DNA from: Haloferax sp. Q22
Lineage (GTDB): Archaea; Halobacteriota; Halobacteria; Halobacteriales; Haloferacaceae
DNA: 64,000 bases
Reading direction: 5' to 3'
Assembly (NCBI RefSeq): GCF_001482285.1
Contig: NZ_LOEP01000032.1
Location: 38,141-102,140 of the forward strand
Position numbers and translations under genes: made by a program. The notes under the pieces are model-generated. The model did not search any database, had not been told where the DNA came from, and saw nothing but the letters and a program-made list of their open reading frames with translations. Positions 32,834-42,343 of this stretch are shown one piece after another; position 1 is the stretch's first letter; every line of letters starts with the position of its first letter.

Positions 32834-33880
32834 ATGTTCGACAAATCGACGTGGATAAAGCTGCCCCGGAGCGTGCTTCAGGGCCACGGCGTGCTCGACG
32901 ACCTCTCGGCCGCGGTCGACGAGTTGTACCTCTCGGGCGACCCGTTTCTCGTCACGAGTCCGTCGCCGAACCGCATCGCCGGCGACCGGGTCCGCGAGCA
33001 GTTCGACGACATTTCGTCCGTCTCCTTGGACCGCGCGAGCTTCGAGTCGGTCGAGCGCGTCGTCGACGCGGCGCGCGAGGCCGACGCGGGCTACCTCATC
33101 GCCCTCGGCGGCGGTAAGCCCATCGACGTGGCGAAGATGGCCTCCGACCGCCTCGACTGCGGCTTCATCTCGGTCCCGACGGCGGCGAGCCACGACGGCA
33201 TCGTCTCGGGCCGGTCGTCGATTCCCGAGGGCGACACCCGTCACTCGGTCGCCGCCGACCCGCCGCTCGCGGTCGTCGCCGACACGGAACTGCTCGCGGA
33301 GGCCCCGTGGGAGCTCACGACCGCCGGCTGCGCCGACATCATCTCGAACTACACCGCGGTCAAAGACTGGGAGCTGGCCCACCGCCTGAAGAACGTCGAG
33401 TACTCCGAGTACGCGGGCGCGCTCTCGCAGATGACCGCCGAGATGCTCGTCGGCAGCGCCGACTCGATCAAACCGGGGCTCGAAGAGTCCGCCTGGATAG
33501 TGACGAAGGCGCTCGTCTCCTCGGGCGTCGCCATGTCCATCGCCGGCTCCTCGCGGCCCGCGTCGGGCGCGGAGCATCTCTTTTCGCACCGGCTCGACCG
33601 CATCGCCCCTGGGAGCGCCCTCCACGGCCATCAGGTCGGCGTCGGTTCCATCATGACCGAGTACTTCCACAGCGGCGCGCGCGGCGAGTGGACCGACATC
33701 CGCGACGCCCTCTCGACGATGGGCGCGCCGACGACCGCGGACGAACTCGGCATCGACGACGAGACGATTATCGAGGCGCTCACGACCGCCCACGAGATTC
33801 GCGACCGCTACACGATTCTCGGCAACGGCGTGAGCGAGGAGGCGGCCATCGAGGCCGCGACCATCACCGGCGTCATCTAA
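32834..33880 (+). CDS. egsA: sn-Glycerol-1-phosphate dehydrogenase
   Basis: 348 residues. The Gly-rich NAD site LIALGGGKPIDVAKMAS is followed by VPTAASHDGIVSGRSSI and the metal-binding His blocks (GAEHLFSH, ALHGHQVGVG). Family III Fe/Zn alcohol-dehydrogenase-like enzymes of this type reduce dihydroxyacetone phosphate to sn-glycerol-1-phosphate, the stereospecific backbone of archaeal ether lipids; NAD(P)H is the donor. The ATG at 32834 aligns with the family; an upstream ATG (32807) in the same frame is less likely. It is transcribed alone from a ~200-bp intergenic region. Confidence 0.96.
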   Translation: MFDKSTWIKLPRSVLQGHGVLDDLSAAVDELYLSGDPFLVTSPSPNRIAGDRVREQFDDISSVSLDRASFESVERVVDAAREADAGYLIALGGGKPIDVAKMASDRLDCGFISVPTAASHDGIVSGRSSIPEGDTRHSVAADPPLAVVADTELLAEAPWELTTAGCADIISNYTAVKDWELAHRLKNVEYSEYAGALSQMTAEMLVGSADSIKPGLEESAWIVTKALVSSGVAMSIAGSSRPASGAEHLFSHRLDRIAPGSALHGHQVGVGSIMTEYFHSGARGEWTDIRDALSTMGAPTTADELGIDDETIIEALTTAHEIRDRYTILGNGVSEEAAIEAATITGVI

Positions 33881-33971
33881 CCCGGTCGGTCGCACCGTGG
33901 GCGGAGGGTCCACCCCTCGAAGCCCGTCCGGAACCCGAAGACGGAATACGCCGTCTTCCCAACGCCCGGCC

Positions 33972-34613
33972 ATGGCAACTGCGAGCGCAGACAACCCCCT
34001 GAAGGAACACCCCGCGGCCGCGACCGCCGTCCTCTCGGTCGTCGGGTACGCCCTCGTCATCGGGACCTTCCTCGGCGTCGTCCCCGGCAGGGTCTTTCCC
34101 GACCTGTCGCTCCCACAGGTGAACGTCCTCTCCGACGCCATCGCCGTCGTGAACACGGTGAACGTCCTCGTCATCGCGGCGGGCTGGCGCTGGATTCGCC
34201 GCGACGAGGTCAAGAAGCACGCGGCCGCGATGGTCACGTCGTTCGGCCTCATCCTCGTCTTCCTCGTGATGTACCTCGCGAAAATCGGCGGCGGCGGCAC
34301 CAAGGAGTTCGTCGGCCCCGCGTTCGCGTACTACCCGTATCTGGCGATGCTGGCGATTCACATCATCCTCTCTATCGTCTCGGTGCCGGTCGTCCTCTAC
34401 GCGCTCATCCTCGGGATAACCCACTCCGAGCGCGAACTCCGGACCGAGACGCCCCACCGGAAGGTCGGCCGCATCGCGGCCGGCGCGTGGCTCGTCTCGC
34501 TCGCCCTCGGGGTCGTGACGTACCTGCTTCTCAACCACATCTACAGCTGGGAGTACACGGTCACCGCCGTCGAGTCCGCGGGCGCGCTCGTCGCCCCCGC
34601 CGTCGGGCTCTGA
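33972..34613 (+). CDS. DUF420-family integral membrane protein
   Basis: 213 residues with five to six transmembrane helices. DUF420 features are LPQVNVLSDAIAVVNTVNVL at the start and a central RDEVKKHAAAMVTSFGLILV, with a C-terminal THSERELRTETPHRKVGRIA. Members are related to factors for haem-copper oxidase assembly (CtaM-like), and the His residues near the loops fit such a role, but that is inference. The nearest respiratory genes are 14 kb away. An ATG at 33972 gives a typical cytoplasmic start. Confidence 0.8.
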   Translation: MATASADNPLKEHPAAATAVLSVVGYALVIGTFLGVVPGRVFPDLSLPQVNVLSDAIAVVNTVNVLVIAAGWRWIRRDEVKKHAAAMVTSFGLILVFLVMYLAKIGGGGTKEFVGPAFAYYPYLAMLAIHIILSIVSVPVVLYALILGITHSERELRTETPHRKVGRIAAGAWLVSLALGVVTYLLLNHIYSWEYTVTAVESAGALVAPAVGL

Positions 34614-34718
34614 ATCGCGTCGCCGGACCGCGCTCCGTTCTCTCGACGCTCCGGCGGCCGCCCGGGTCGCGTCCTCGAAAACTGTGGATTTTTATTGCGC
34701 GGCGTAGTGGCGGCGAAT

Positions 34719-35777
34719 ATGCGAGTCGCGCTCGTCTCGATGTACACGACGCACCACGAGGAGACGGGAGCGACCAGACGGCTCCGACGGACGGCGGAAC
34801 TCCTCGCCGAGCGCGACCACGAGGTGACGGTGCTCTGTGCGAAGTGGTGGGACGGCGACGTCGTCGAGTTCAAACAGGACGGAGTGACCTACCACCGCGT
34901 GACCGACGCGCCCTCCGTCGGCGGCTTCGCCTCCCGCGTTCCCTTCGCCCTCCGCGAGGTTTCTCCCGACGTGATTCAGGTCGCGAGCTACCCGCCGTCG
35001 CACGTCGCGGCGGTCAGGACCGCAGCGCGGTTCCTCCGGACGCCGGTCGTCGCCGACTGGTGGACCCGCGACGACCGCGGCGGCTCGCGGGCCTACCGGC
35101 GGGCGGCGAAGGCTCCGAACGCCGTCTTGGTTCCCTCCGAAATGGTCCGCACGCAGGTCCGCGAACTCGGCACATCGGTCGACGCGACCCACCTCGTCCC
35201 CGAGCCCATCAGCATGGACCTCGTCCGGAGCGCCGACGCCGAGGAGCGCGCGGACGTGGTGTACGCCCGCGACCTCGACGAGCACGCGAACGTCGAGAGC
35301 TTCCTCCTCGCGCTCGCGGAGCTCCGCGACAAGGACTGGTCCGCCGCCGTCATCGGCGACGGCCCCGAGCGCTCGACGGCCGAACAGACCGCCCGCGACC
35401 TCCGCATCGACGACCGCGTCGAGTTCCTCGGCGAACTCTCCGCGGACGAGGCGGTGCCCATCATGAAGGGCGCGCACGTCTTCGCGCAGACGGCGACAGT
35501 CGAACCCTTCGCGACGAATCTGCTGTGGGCGCTCGCCTGCGGCTGTGTCTCCATCGTCGAGTATCAGGCCCGCTCGTCGGCCCACGAACTCGTCGAGGGC
35601 CGCGAGCGCGGGTCGCTCGTCACGAGTCCGCAGGAACTCGCGGACGAAATCGTCGCCGCCCGCAGGTACGACCACGAGACGGTCGACGACGACTTCGCGA
35701 GCTACGACTACCGGCGTGTCATCGAACAGTACGAGTCGGTCTACGAGACCGAGCGCGACGACTACGGCTTCTTCTGA
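34719..35777 (+). CDS. GT4-type glycosyltransferase
   Basis: 352 residues from ATG at 34719; the frame extends slightly upstream but a TTTTTATT TATA box ~30 bp before this ATG decides the start. The N-domain begins MRVALVSMYTTHHEETGATR (sugar acceptor side), and the C-domain contains AAVIGDGPERST, VEFLGELSADEAVPIMKGA and the EPFATNLLWALACGCVSIVE block with the family Glu. The acceptor and donor are unknown; it could act on surface polysaccharide or glycolipid. No partner glycosylation genes are nearby. Confidence 0.85.
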   Translation: MRVALVSMYTTHHEETGATRRLRRTAELLAERDHEVTVLCAKWWDGDVVEFKQDGVTYHRVTDAPSVGGFASRVPFALREVSPDVIQVASYPPSHVAAVRTAARFLRTPVVADWWTRDDRGGSRAYRRAAKAPNAVLVPSEMVRTQVRELGTSVDATHLVPEPISMDLVRSADAEERADVVYARDLDEHANVESFLLALAELRDKDWSAAVIGDGPERSTAEQTARDLRIDDRVEFLGELSADEAVPIMKGAHVFAQTATVEPFATNLLWALACGCVSIVEYQARSSAHELVEGRERGSLVTSPQELADEIVAARRYDHETVDDDFASYDYRRVIEQYESVYETERDDYGFF

Positions 35778-35882
35778 GTCGGCCGCCGCGCCCGCGGCTG
35801 TCGCGGCGGCGACCGAATCCGGGCAAACACGGCGAGCGCGGCCGCTCGTGACTGGTAAAAATCGAGAGGCGCGACGACCGCG

Positions 35883-36506
35883 TCAGTCCTGGACGTCGTA
35901 GTCGCCGCCGTACTTCATGAAGAAGTACGCGAGGCCGAGCGTCGCGACCATGGCGAACGTGGTGGCCACGCCGAGGGACTTCGCGCTGTCGGGGACCTGC
36001 GGGAGACTCGGGCCACCGCCACCGCCGGTGGTGACGGTCGGCACGTCGCCGCCGACGGCGACCGCGCCGAGCATGCCGAGCGCCTCGTGGGGCGCGCAGT
36101 GGTACTTCGTGATGCCCGCGTCGCCCTCTTCGAAGGTGTACTCGTAGGTGCTTCCGGCTTCGGAGACGGCCGCGCCGGAGTCGAGCGACGCGCCCTCGCT
36201 CGCGACGACGTTGTGGCCGCCGCCCTCGCCGGTCCACTCCCACGTCACGGTCGTTCCGGTGTCTATCCAGACGCCGGCGGGCGAGAACGCGAGTGCGCCG
36301 CCGTTACCTTCCGCGCCCACTTCGATGGTGACCTCGCTCTGGCCACGGAGGTCTTCGATGCCTCCGTCGATGCCGTCGAGGTAGCCGCCGAAGTCTGGTT
36401 CTTCCGTCTGCGCCGCGGCCGTGCCGGAAGTGGCGGCGACCGCCGCGCCGCCAGCGGCCGCCCCGAGGAACGCCCGCCGAGACATATCCGCGTTGCCGTC
36501 GGTCAT
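35883..36506 (-). CDS. Halocyanin (blue copper protein), Tat-exported, membrane-anchored
   Basis: 207 residues. Twin-Arg signal SRRAFLGAAAGGAAVAATSG; copper ligands His in GGGHNVV, and Cys, His, Met in KYHCAPHEALGM. A C-terminal Gly-rich linker and helix (LGVATTFAMVATLGLAYFF) anchor it in the membrane. Halocyanins carry electrons outside the cell membrane in halophile respiration. It is strikingly similar, at protein and DNA level, to the halocyanin at 50783-51421. Start may be at 36506 or Met8 (36485). Confidence 0.93.
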   Translation of the reverse strand: MTDGNADMSRRAFLGAAAGGAAVAATSGTAAAQTEEPDFGGYLDGIDGGIEDLRGQSEVTIEVGAEGNGGALAFSPAGVWIDTGTTVTWEWTGEGGGHNVVASEGASLDSGAAVSEAGSTYEYTFEEGDAGITKYHCAPHEALGMLGAVAVGGDVPTVTTGGGGGPSLPQVPDSAKSLGVATTFAMVATLGLAYFFMKYGGDYDVQD

Positions 36507-36650
36507 GTCCGCCGCTTGGTGTGGGCCTGTAGTGAATACTTTGGTTCTCGTCCGCCGGTCGGGGGGTGCCGCGCCTCGATATAGGGGGTGTCCTCGCGAT
36601 GTCGGCCGCGCCGACGGGGGTCGCCTACAGGGGCAGCCTCACGGGGCCGC

Positions 36651-37697
36651 CTACAGCGTGTAGTCGAACTCGCCCGTCTCGCTCTCCAAGAACGCCGTCA
36701 GGAGATCGATGTAGGCGACCACGTCGTCTTCGTGGACGCTCTCGGTGACGGTGTGGAGGTAGCGCGTCGGCATCGAAATCGCGCCGACGGGCTTCGCGCC
36801 GTAGCTGTTCTGGAAGCCGCCGGTGTCGGTGCCGCCCGCGGGGAGCAGTTCCAGCTGGTAGGCGATGTCGTTGTCCTCGGCCACGCTGCGGAGGCGGCGG
36901 TGGACCTTCGGGTTGGCGATGGCGCTGGAGTCCTTGAGCTTGATGCCCGCGCCCTCGCCGAGTTTCGTGACGTGGTCGGCGGGGTCGAAGCCGGGCACGT
37001 CGTTGGCGACGGTGGTGTCGAGACCGAGCGCGAGGTCGGGGTCGAGGTCGACGCCGAGCGCCTGCGCGCCGCGGAGGCCGACTTCCTCTTGGACCGTGGC
37101 GGCGAAGTGAATCGTCACCTCGGGGTTCTCGATGCGCCGGGCGGCCTCCAGCATAGCGAACAGGCAGACGCGGTCGTCGATGGCCTTTCCCGTCACGTGG
37201 TTCCCCATGCGGACGGTCGTCTGTTCCATCGTCACGAGGTCGCCGACGGAGACGGTCTCCTCGACGGTCTCGGCGGGCAGGCCGAGGTCGACGTACACGT
37301 CCTCGACCTTCGGCTCTTTCTTCTTCTGTTCCTCAGTCAGCGTGTGCGGCGGGACCGAGCCGATGACACCGGTGAAGTCCTCGTCTTCGGCGTGGACGGT
37401 CACGCGCTGGGCCTTCAGGACGCGGGGGTCCCAGCCGCCGAGGGCGTCGAGCTGCAGGAAGCCCTCGTCGTTGACGTGGCGGACCATGAAGCCGATTTCG
37501 TCCATGTGGGCGGCGACGGCGACCTCGTAGTCGCCCTCGCCCTCGATGGTGCCGACGACGTTGCCCATCGCGTCGACCCGGACGGTGTCGGTCGTCTCCT
37601 CGAGGTCCTCGCGGACGAGCGCGCGGATTCGGTCCTCGTAGCCGGGGACGCCGCTGGTCTCCGTGAGCTGCTTCAGGCGGTCGAAGTCGAAGTCCAT
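36651..37697 (-). CDS. M42-family metallopeptidase
   Basis: 348 residues. Metal ligands are visible: AAHMDEIGFMV (His, Asp), VTGKAIDDRVCLF (bridging Asp), VQEEVGLRGAQ (Glu-Glu), and PTRYLHTVTESV late His. M42 enzymes are large tetrahedral aminopeptidases of archaea (TET-like). The ATG at 37697 with TTATCT ~30 bp upstream fits a leaderless transcript; the upstream in-frame extension is spurious. The enzyme is intracellular; peptide turnover downstream of the proteasome is the likely role. Confidence 0.92.
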   Translation of the reverse strand: MDFDFDRLKQLTETSGVPGYEDRIRALVREDLEETTDTVRVDAMGNVVGTIEGEGDYEVAVAAHMDEIGFMVRHVNDEGFLQLDALGGWDPRVLKAQRVTVHAEDEDFTGVIGSVPPHTLTEEQKKKEPKVEDVYVDLGLPAETVEETVSVGDLVTMEQTTVRMGNHVTGKAIDDRVCLFAMLEAARRIENPEVTIHFAATVQEEVGLRGAQALGVDLDPDLALGLDTTVANDVPGFDPADHVTKLGEGAGIKLKDSSAIANPKVHRRLRSVAEDNDIAYQLELLPAGGTDTGGFQNSYGAKPVGAISMPTRYLHTVTESVHEDDVVAYIDLLTAFLESETGEFDYTL

Positions 37698-37849
37698 GCG
37701 AGTGCATGAATTGCCGTTGTAGATAAGTCCATCAGTCCCGGGCGACCGTGCCGACACTCGACGGGTTGCCGCGCCGTCTCGCAAAGAACTCTAAATATAT
37801 TCATTATTGTTCCGGAACCCTTTTCCACCTCTCTACGTAGGTACACGGT

Positions 37850-38107
37850 ATGTCCGACACCGAATCTCAGCTCCGCGAGCAGTTCATGGACGCCTTCGCG
37901 AACGCCGACTTCCCCGTGAAGAACCAGATGTCTCTCGTCCCCGCGCTCCCGAACGGTCCGGGCACGAAGTTCAAGGCCGACGACGTGACCATCACGGCGA
38001 TGGAGCTGGCCGCCAAACTCGGCAAGCACCAGGACTTCCCGTACGAGGACCCCGAGAGCCTCGTCGACGACATCATCGCCGGCCTCAAGGCCGAAGACAT
38101 GATCTGA
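37850..38107 (+). CDS. MTH865-family small protein
   Basis: 85 residues. The pattern of a short helix (QLREQFMDAFANADFPVKN), a loop PALPNGPGTKFKADDVTITAM and a C-terminal helix (ESLVDDIIAGLKAEDMI) matches the MTH865-like family, a small fold of unknown function conserved in euryarchaea. The preceding region is A/T-rich (CTAAATATATTCATTATTG), with a leader of ~40 bp. The next gene starts 13 nt downstream. Confidence 0.82.
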   Translation: MSDTESQLREQFMDAFANADFPVKNQMSLVPALPNGPGTKFKADDVTITAMELAAKLGKHQDFPYEDPESLVDDIIAGLKAEDMI

Positions 38108-38120
38108 GTTCGGTCGTCGC

Positions 38121-38843
38121 GTGACCGAGACGAAACGCGCGCTCTGGGACCGTTTCGTCGACCGCTTCGTCGACGCCGCGGACCCGATTTCACTTTTCGA
38201 GACCGACGCCGACGGGACCGTCGAAACCATCGCGTACGGCCGCTCCGGCCGGCGGACGCTCCGCCGCGGCGAGCGCATGGAGCGTCGGCTCCGCGAGGCC
38301 GGGTGTCGCGTCGTCGCCGACTACGACCGACGCGAGGGCCGCTACGAGGGCCTCGTCTACATGATGTACACCCTCGACGGCGACGAGGTCGTCCCCCGAT
38401 ACCTCGGCAAGTGCGGGAAGTTCGGCGCGTCCGGCACCGACCTCAACAGCAACCTGAAGAACGTCGATACCAACGACGGCAAACTCGCGCGCTGGGGCTA
38501 CGGGAACTACTACCACTTCGGCGACCTCTCGTCGGCCGCCTTCCGCGACGACGGGCCGGGGAAGTACGACCGCTGGCTGGACGCGCTGTTCGCTTCGACC
38601 GATCCGCCGCGGCTCCGCGAGCCGGTGTACTTCTTGGTCGAGCCGTGGGCGGTCGGCACGGAGGGGCCGTACCCCGACACGCGGCCGTACCTCGAAGAAC
38701 TGGAGTACCAACTCATCGGCATCGCCTTCGAACTGTACCCCGAGCGCCTGCTCAACACCGAGGGCGTGCCGACGAACCCCGAGGCCTACGCGAAGATGCG
38801 CGGCTGGACCGACCGCGAGGACACCCGGCTTTCGGACTTCTGA
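38121..38843 (+). CDS. GIY-YIG-like nuclease-fold protein
   Basis: 240 residues from GTG at 38121. A central core RYEGLVYMMYTLDGDEV, then PRYLGKCGKFG resembles the GIY-YIG fold (Y...YLGK), followed by a possible catalytic Arg/Tyr set (NYYHFGDLS) and a late Glu in YLEELEYQLIGIAFELYP followed by ERLLNTEG, where GIY-YIG proteins have their metal-binding Glu and a terminal Asn. The assignment rests on motif spacing only. It sits directly behind the MTH865-like gene, probably co-transcribed. DNA binding or nuclease activity is unproven. Confidence 0.55.
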   Translation: MTETKRALWDRFVDRFVDAADPISLFETDADGTVETIAYGRSGRRTLRRGERMERRLREAGCRVVADYDRREGRYEGLVYMMYTLDGDEVVPRYLGKCGKFGASGTDLNSNLKNVDTNDGKLARWGYGNYYHFGDLSSAAFRDDGPGKYDRWLDALFASTDPPRLREPVYFLVEPWAVGTEGPYPDTRPYLEELEYQLIGIAFELYPERLLNTEGVPTNPEAYAKMRGWTDREDTRLSDF

Positions 38844-38882
38844 CACCCAAACCGATTTCTCGTCGCCGGGGCAATTCGAGGT

Positions 38883-40709
38883 ATGCGAACGTACGACATC
38901 GAGCGCTACCTGAACATAAGGAGCGCCTACGGCGCGTCCTTCTCGGCCGACGGCGAGCGCCTGTCGTTCCTCATGGACACGACGGGCGTCCCGCAGGTCT
39001 GGACGGTCGATTCGCCCGGCGCGTGGCCCGAACAGCGGACGTTCTACGAGGAGCGCGTCACTTTCGCGTCGTGGTCGCCCGAGCGCCCCGAACTCGCCTT
39101 CGGCATGGACAAAGGCGGCAACGAGCGCGCGCAGTTGTTCCGGCTCGAACCCGACACCGGCGTCATCGAGAACCTGACCGAACACCTGGACGCCAAGCAC
39201 CGCTGGGGCGGCTGGAGCCACGACGGCGAGCGATTCGCGTTCACCTCGAACCGCCGCGACAACGCCGTGTTCGACGTGTACGTGCAGGCCCGAAACGGGA
39301 CCGGCACCGACGCCGAACTCGTCCACGAGGGCGACGGCTGGCTCACCGTCGGCGGCTTCTCACCTGACGACTCGAAGCTTATCGTCCAGGAGGCGTACTC
39401 GAACTTCGACCAGGACGTGTCCGTCCTCGACCTCGCCACAGGCGAGTTGACCCACCTCACGCCGCATCAGGGGACGGTCCGCTTCCAGAGCCCCGAGTGG
39501 GGTCCCGACGGCGAGAACGTCTACATGGTGACCGACCGCGGGAGCGACACGCTGGAACTCGTCCGCTACGAACTCGCCTCCGGAGCGTTCACGACCGTCG
39601 AGACCGGCGGCGACCACGAATTGGAGGGCATCAGTATCGACCACGACTCGCGGCGACTCGTCTACTCGCGGAACGTCGAGGGGTACACGGAACTCACCTT
39701 TGGTGAACTCACCGCGCCCGACCGCATCGACGTGCTCCCCCAACCCGACCTGCCGAACGGCGTCGCCGGCGGCGTCTCGTTCTCCCCGGACGGCGAGCGC
39801 GCCGCGGTCACCGTCACCGCCAGCGCCGACACCGCCAACGTCTACGTGGTCGAGTTGGCCACGGGCGACGCCGAGCGGTGGACGCTCGCGGCGACGGCGG
39901 GTATCCCCCGCGATACGTTCGTGCCGCCCGAACTCGTCCGGTACCCGACGTTCGACGGCCGGGATATCCCGGCGTTCTTCACGCTTCCCGAGGAGTCTCC
40001 CGAGGGCGAGACGCCCGTCATCGTGGACATCCACGGCGGGCCGGAGTCCCAGCGCCGGCCGTCGTTCTCGTCGGTCAAGCAGTACTTCCTCTCGCGGGGT
40101 TACGCCTACTTCGAGCCGAACGTCCGCGGCTCCGCGGGCTACGGGAAGGCCTACGGCCACCTCGACGACGTGGAAAAGCGGATGGACTCCGTCGCCGATA
40201 TCGAGGCCGCCGTCGAGTGGCTCCACGACCATCCGGCGGTCGACCCCGACAAAATCGTCGCCATGGGCGGTTCGTACGGTGGGTTCATGGTGCTCGCGGC
40301 GATGACCGAGTACCCCGATCTGTGGGCCGCCGGCGTCGACATCGTCGGCATCGCGAACTTCGTGACGTTCCTCGAAAACACGGGCGACTGGCGGCGCGAA
40401 CTCCGCGAGGCGGAGTACGGGTCGCTCGAAGATGACCGCGAGTTCCTCGAATCCATCTCGCCCATCAACAACGTCGAGAAGATTCGCGCGCCGCTTTTCG
40501 TCCTTCATGGCGAGAACGACCCGCGGGTGCCGGTCAGCGAGGCCCACCAGCTCGTCGAGGAGGCAAGAGAACACGCCCACGTCCGGGAGCTCATCTTCGA
40601 CGACGAGGGCCACGGCTTTTCCAAACTGGAGAACCGAATCGAGGCGTACTCCCAGATAGCCGACTTCCTCGACGAGTACGTCCGGAGCGCGCCCGCCGCG
40701 GACGACTGA
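38883..40709 (+). CDS. S9-family serine peptidase (prolyl-oligopeptidase type)
   Basis: 608 residues. An N-terminal seven-bladed beta-propeller (residues ~10-340, with repeated SxDG/PDGE turns) is joined to an alpha/beta hydrolase domain with the nucleophile in GGSYGGFMVLA, the Asp in ENDPRVPVSE and His in DEGHGFSK. VDIHGGPESQRRPS supplies the oxyanion region. The protein lacks a signal peptide and should be cytoplasmic. It belongs to acylaminoacyl-peptidase-like S9C enzymes that cut short peptides. Confidence 0.93.
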   Translation: MRTYDIERYLNIRSAYGASFSADGERLSFLMDTTGVPQVWTVDSPGAWPEQRTFYEERVTFASWSPERPELAFGMDKGGNERAQLFRLEPDTGVIENLTEHLDAKHRWGGWSHDGERFAFTSNRRDNAVFDVYVQARNGTGTDAELVHEGDGWLTVGGFSPDDSKLIVQEAYSNFDQDVSVLDLATGELTHLTPHQGTVRFQSPEWGPDGENVYMVTDRGSDTLELVRYELASGAFTTVETGGDHELEGISIDHDSRRLVYSRNVEGYTELTFGELTAPDRIDVLPQPDLPNGVAGGVSFSPDGERAAVTVTASADTANVYVVELATGDAERWTLAATAGIPRDTFVPPELVRYPTFDGRDIPAFFTLPEESPEGETPVIVDIHGGPESQRRPSFSSVKQYFLSRGYAYFEPNVRGSAGYGKAYGHLDDVEKRMDSVADIEAAVEWLHDHPAVDPDKIVAMGGSYGGFMVLAAMTEYPDLWAAGVDIVGIANFVTFLENTGDWRRELREAEYGSLEDDREFLESISPINNVEKIRAPLFVLHGENDPRVPVSEAHQLVEEAREHAHVRELIFDDEGHGFSKLENRIEAYSQIADFLDEYVRSAPAADD

Positions 40710-40767
40710 TCTCGGACCTGCCTTATTTTCCGTTAGAGTCAAAGCGCGGGACATCGAATCCCCGTCT

Positions 40768-41187
40768 ATGAGCGCGGACTCCGAACAGCGAACGATCCGG
40801 TGTCTCATCGCCAAGGTGGGACTGGACGGCCACGACCGCGGTGCACACGTCATCTCTCGCGCCTTCCGCGACGCGGGATTCGAAGTCATCTACTCGGGGC
40901 TACACCGGGCCCCGGACGAGATTATCCAGGCGACGGTCCAAGAGGACGTGGACGTGCTGGGTATTTCCATCCTCTCCGGCGCGCACAACACGCTCGTCCC
41001 GAAGGTGATGGCCGGCCTCGAAGAGTACGGCGCGCTCGACGACACGCTCGTCATCGTCGGCGGCATCATTCCGGAAGAAGACCGGCCGAAACTCCTCGAA
41101 CAAGGCGTCGACGCCATCTTCGGCCCCGGCACGCCGATGCAGGAGACCATCGACTTCGTGAAGGAAAACGCGCCCGAGCGAGCGTGA
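40768..41187 (+). CDS. mcmA2: Methylmalonyl-CoA mutase, cobalamin-binding subunit
   Basis: 139 residues, the B12-binding domain only. KVGLDGHDRGAHVI contains the DxHxxG motif that supplies the lower axial His to cobalamin; ILSGAHNTLVPKV and VGGIIPEEDRPKLLEQG follow as in the family. The catalytic large subunit is encoded elsewhere. Two bases separate it from the MeaB gene, so the two are co-transcribed. Role: isomerisation of methylmalonyl-CoA and succinyl-CoA. Confidence 0.93.
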   Translation: MSADSEQRTIRCLIAKVGLDGHDRGAHVISRAFRDAGFEVIYSGLHRAPDEIIQATVQEDVDVLGISILSGAHNTLVPKVMAGLEEYGALDDTLVIVGGIIPEEDRPKLLEQGVDAIFGPGTPMQETIDFVKENAPERA

Positions 41188-41189
41188 CG

Positions 41190-42257
41190 ATGAGCCGGGC
41201 GGTCGAATCCGACCTCGTCGAGCGGCTCCTCGACGGCGAGCACCGGGCGCTCGCACGCGCCATCACGAAAATCGAGTCGCAGTCTCCGGGCTACCGGGAT
41301 ATCGTCTCGGAACTCCACGCGCACACGGGCGACGCGTCCGTCGTCGGCATCACGGGTAGCCCGGGGGCCGGCAAATCGACGCTCGTGGACAAACTGGCGA
41401 AGTACTACCGCGACCAGGGCGAGACGGTCGGCGTCATCGCCGTGGACCCCTCCTCGCCGTACACCGGCGGGGCCGTCCTCGGCGACCGCATCCGCATGGC
41501 CTCGAACGTCGGCGACATGGACGTGTTCTTCCGGTCGATGAGCGCCCGCGGCCAGCTCGGCGGGCTCTCGACCGCCACCGCGGACGCCGTGAAGGCGCTC
41601 GACGCCTTCGGGAAAGACCGCATCATCATCGAGACGGTCGGCGCGGGGCAAAACGAGGTGGACGTGGTGAAGACCGCAGACACGGTCGTCGTCCTCGTCC
41701 AACCCGGCAGCGGCGACGACGTACAGATGCTCAAGGCGGGCATCCTCGAAATCGGTGACCTGTTCGTCGTCAACAAGGCCGACATGGAGGGCGCGTCGCG
41801 CACCGTCGCCGAACTGCAGGAGATGATTCACCTCCGCGACGACCCGCGGGCGAACCTCGACACGGGCCACCACGGGGCCGACGCGTTCGATGACGAGTCG
41901 GCAGACGCCGAGGCGTCGGACGCTCCCGACGACCCCCTCGTCTGGACGCCGCAGGTCCTCGAAACCGTCGCCACGACCGGCGAGGGAATCGACGAGTTGG
42001 TCGAGACGCTGGACGAGCACCGCGACTACCTCGACGCCTCCGGCGAGTTGGCGGAGAAGGCCCGCAAGCGCGCGGGAGAGGAGATTCGACAGCTCCTCCG
42101 AAGCGACGTGAACCGACTCCTCGAAGCCGAACTCGACCGACGCGGCGGAGTCGACGAGTTCGCCGAGGCCGTCGTCGAAAAGGAGACTGACCCCTACGCG
42201 GTCGCCGAAGACGTGCTCGAACCGTTCCGGGAGTGTTTGGACGGGCGAGACGACTGA
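41190..42257 (+). CDS. MeaB/ArgK-type G-protein chaperone of methylmalonyl-CoA mutase
   Basis: 355 residues from ATG at 41190. The P-loop VVGITGSPGAGKSTLVDKLA, the Mg site IAVDPSSPYTGGA, RIRMASNV (ERMR-type), TVGAGQNEVDV and NKADMEG are typical. MeaB loads and protects the adenosylcobalamin cofactor of the mutase, whose B12 subunit gene is directly upstream. An acidic insertion (ADAFDDESADAEASDAPDDP) after residue ~228 is halophile-specific. An in-frame extension upstream of 41190 overlaps the previous gene and is rejected. Confidence 0.95.
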   Translation: MSRAVESDLVERLLDGEHRALARAITKIESQSPGYRDIVSELHAHTGDASVVGITGSPGAGKSTLVDKLAKYYRDQGETVGVIAVDPSSPYTGGAVLGDRIRMASNVGDMDVFFRSMSARGQLGGLSTATADAVKALDAFGKDRIIIETVGAGQNEVDVVKTADTVVVLVQPGSGDDVQMLKAGILEIGDLFVVNKADMEGASRTVAELQEMIHLRDDPRANLDTGHHGADAFDDESADAEASDAPDDPLVWTPQVLETVATTGEGIDELVETLDEHRDYLDASGELAEKARKRAGEEIRQLLRSDVNRLLEAELDRRGGVDEFAEAVVEKETDPYAVAEDVLEPFRECLDGRDD

Positions 42258-42343
42258 GACGCCCCGGGCGCGGGCGAGGAGGTCCCGCCCGTCACCCCGC
42301 CACGGGCGGGCGAATTAAGGCCACCGCGCACCATCTACGTGAC

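Noticed and set aside
32633-34303. Long in-frame extension of the Tat hydrolase
   Set aside because: It is antisense to egsA and the DUF420 gene, and the Tat signal marks the real start at 32632.
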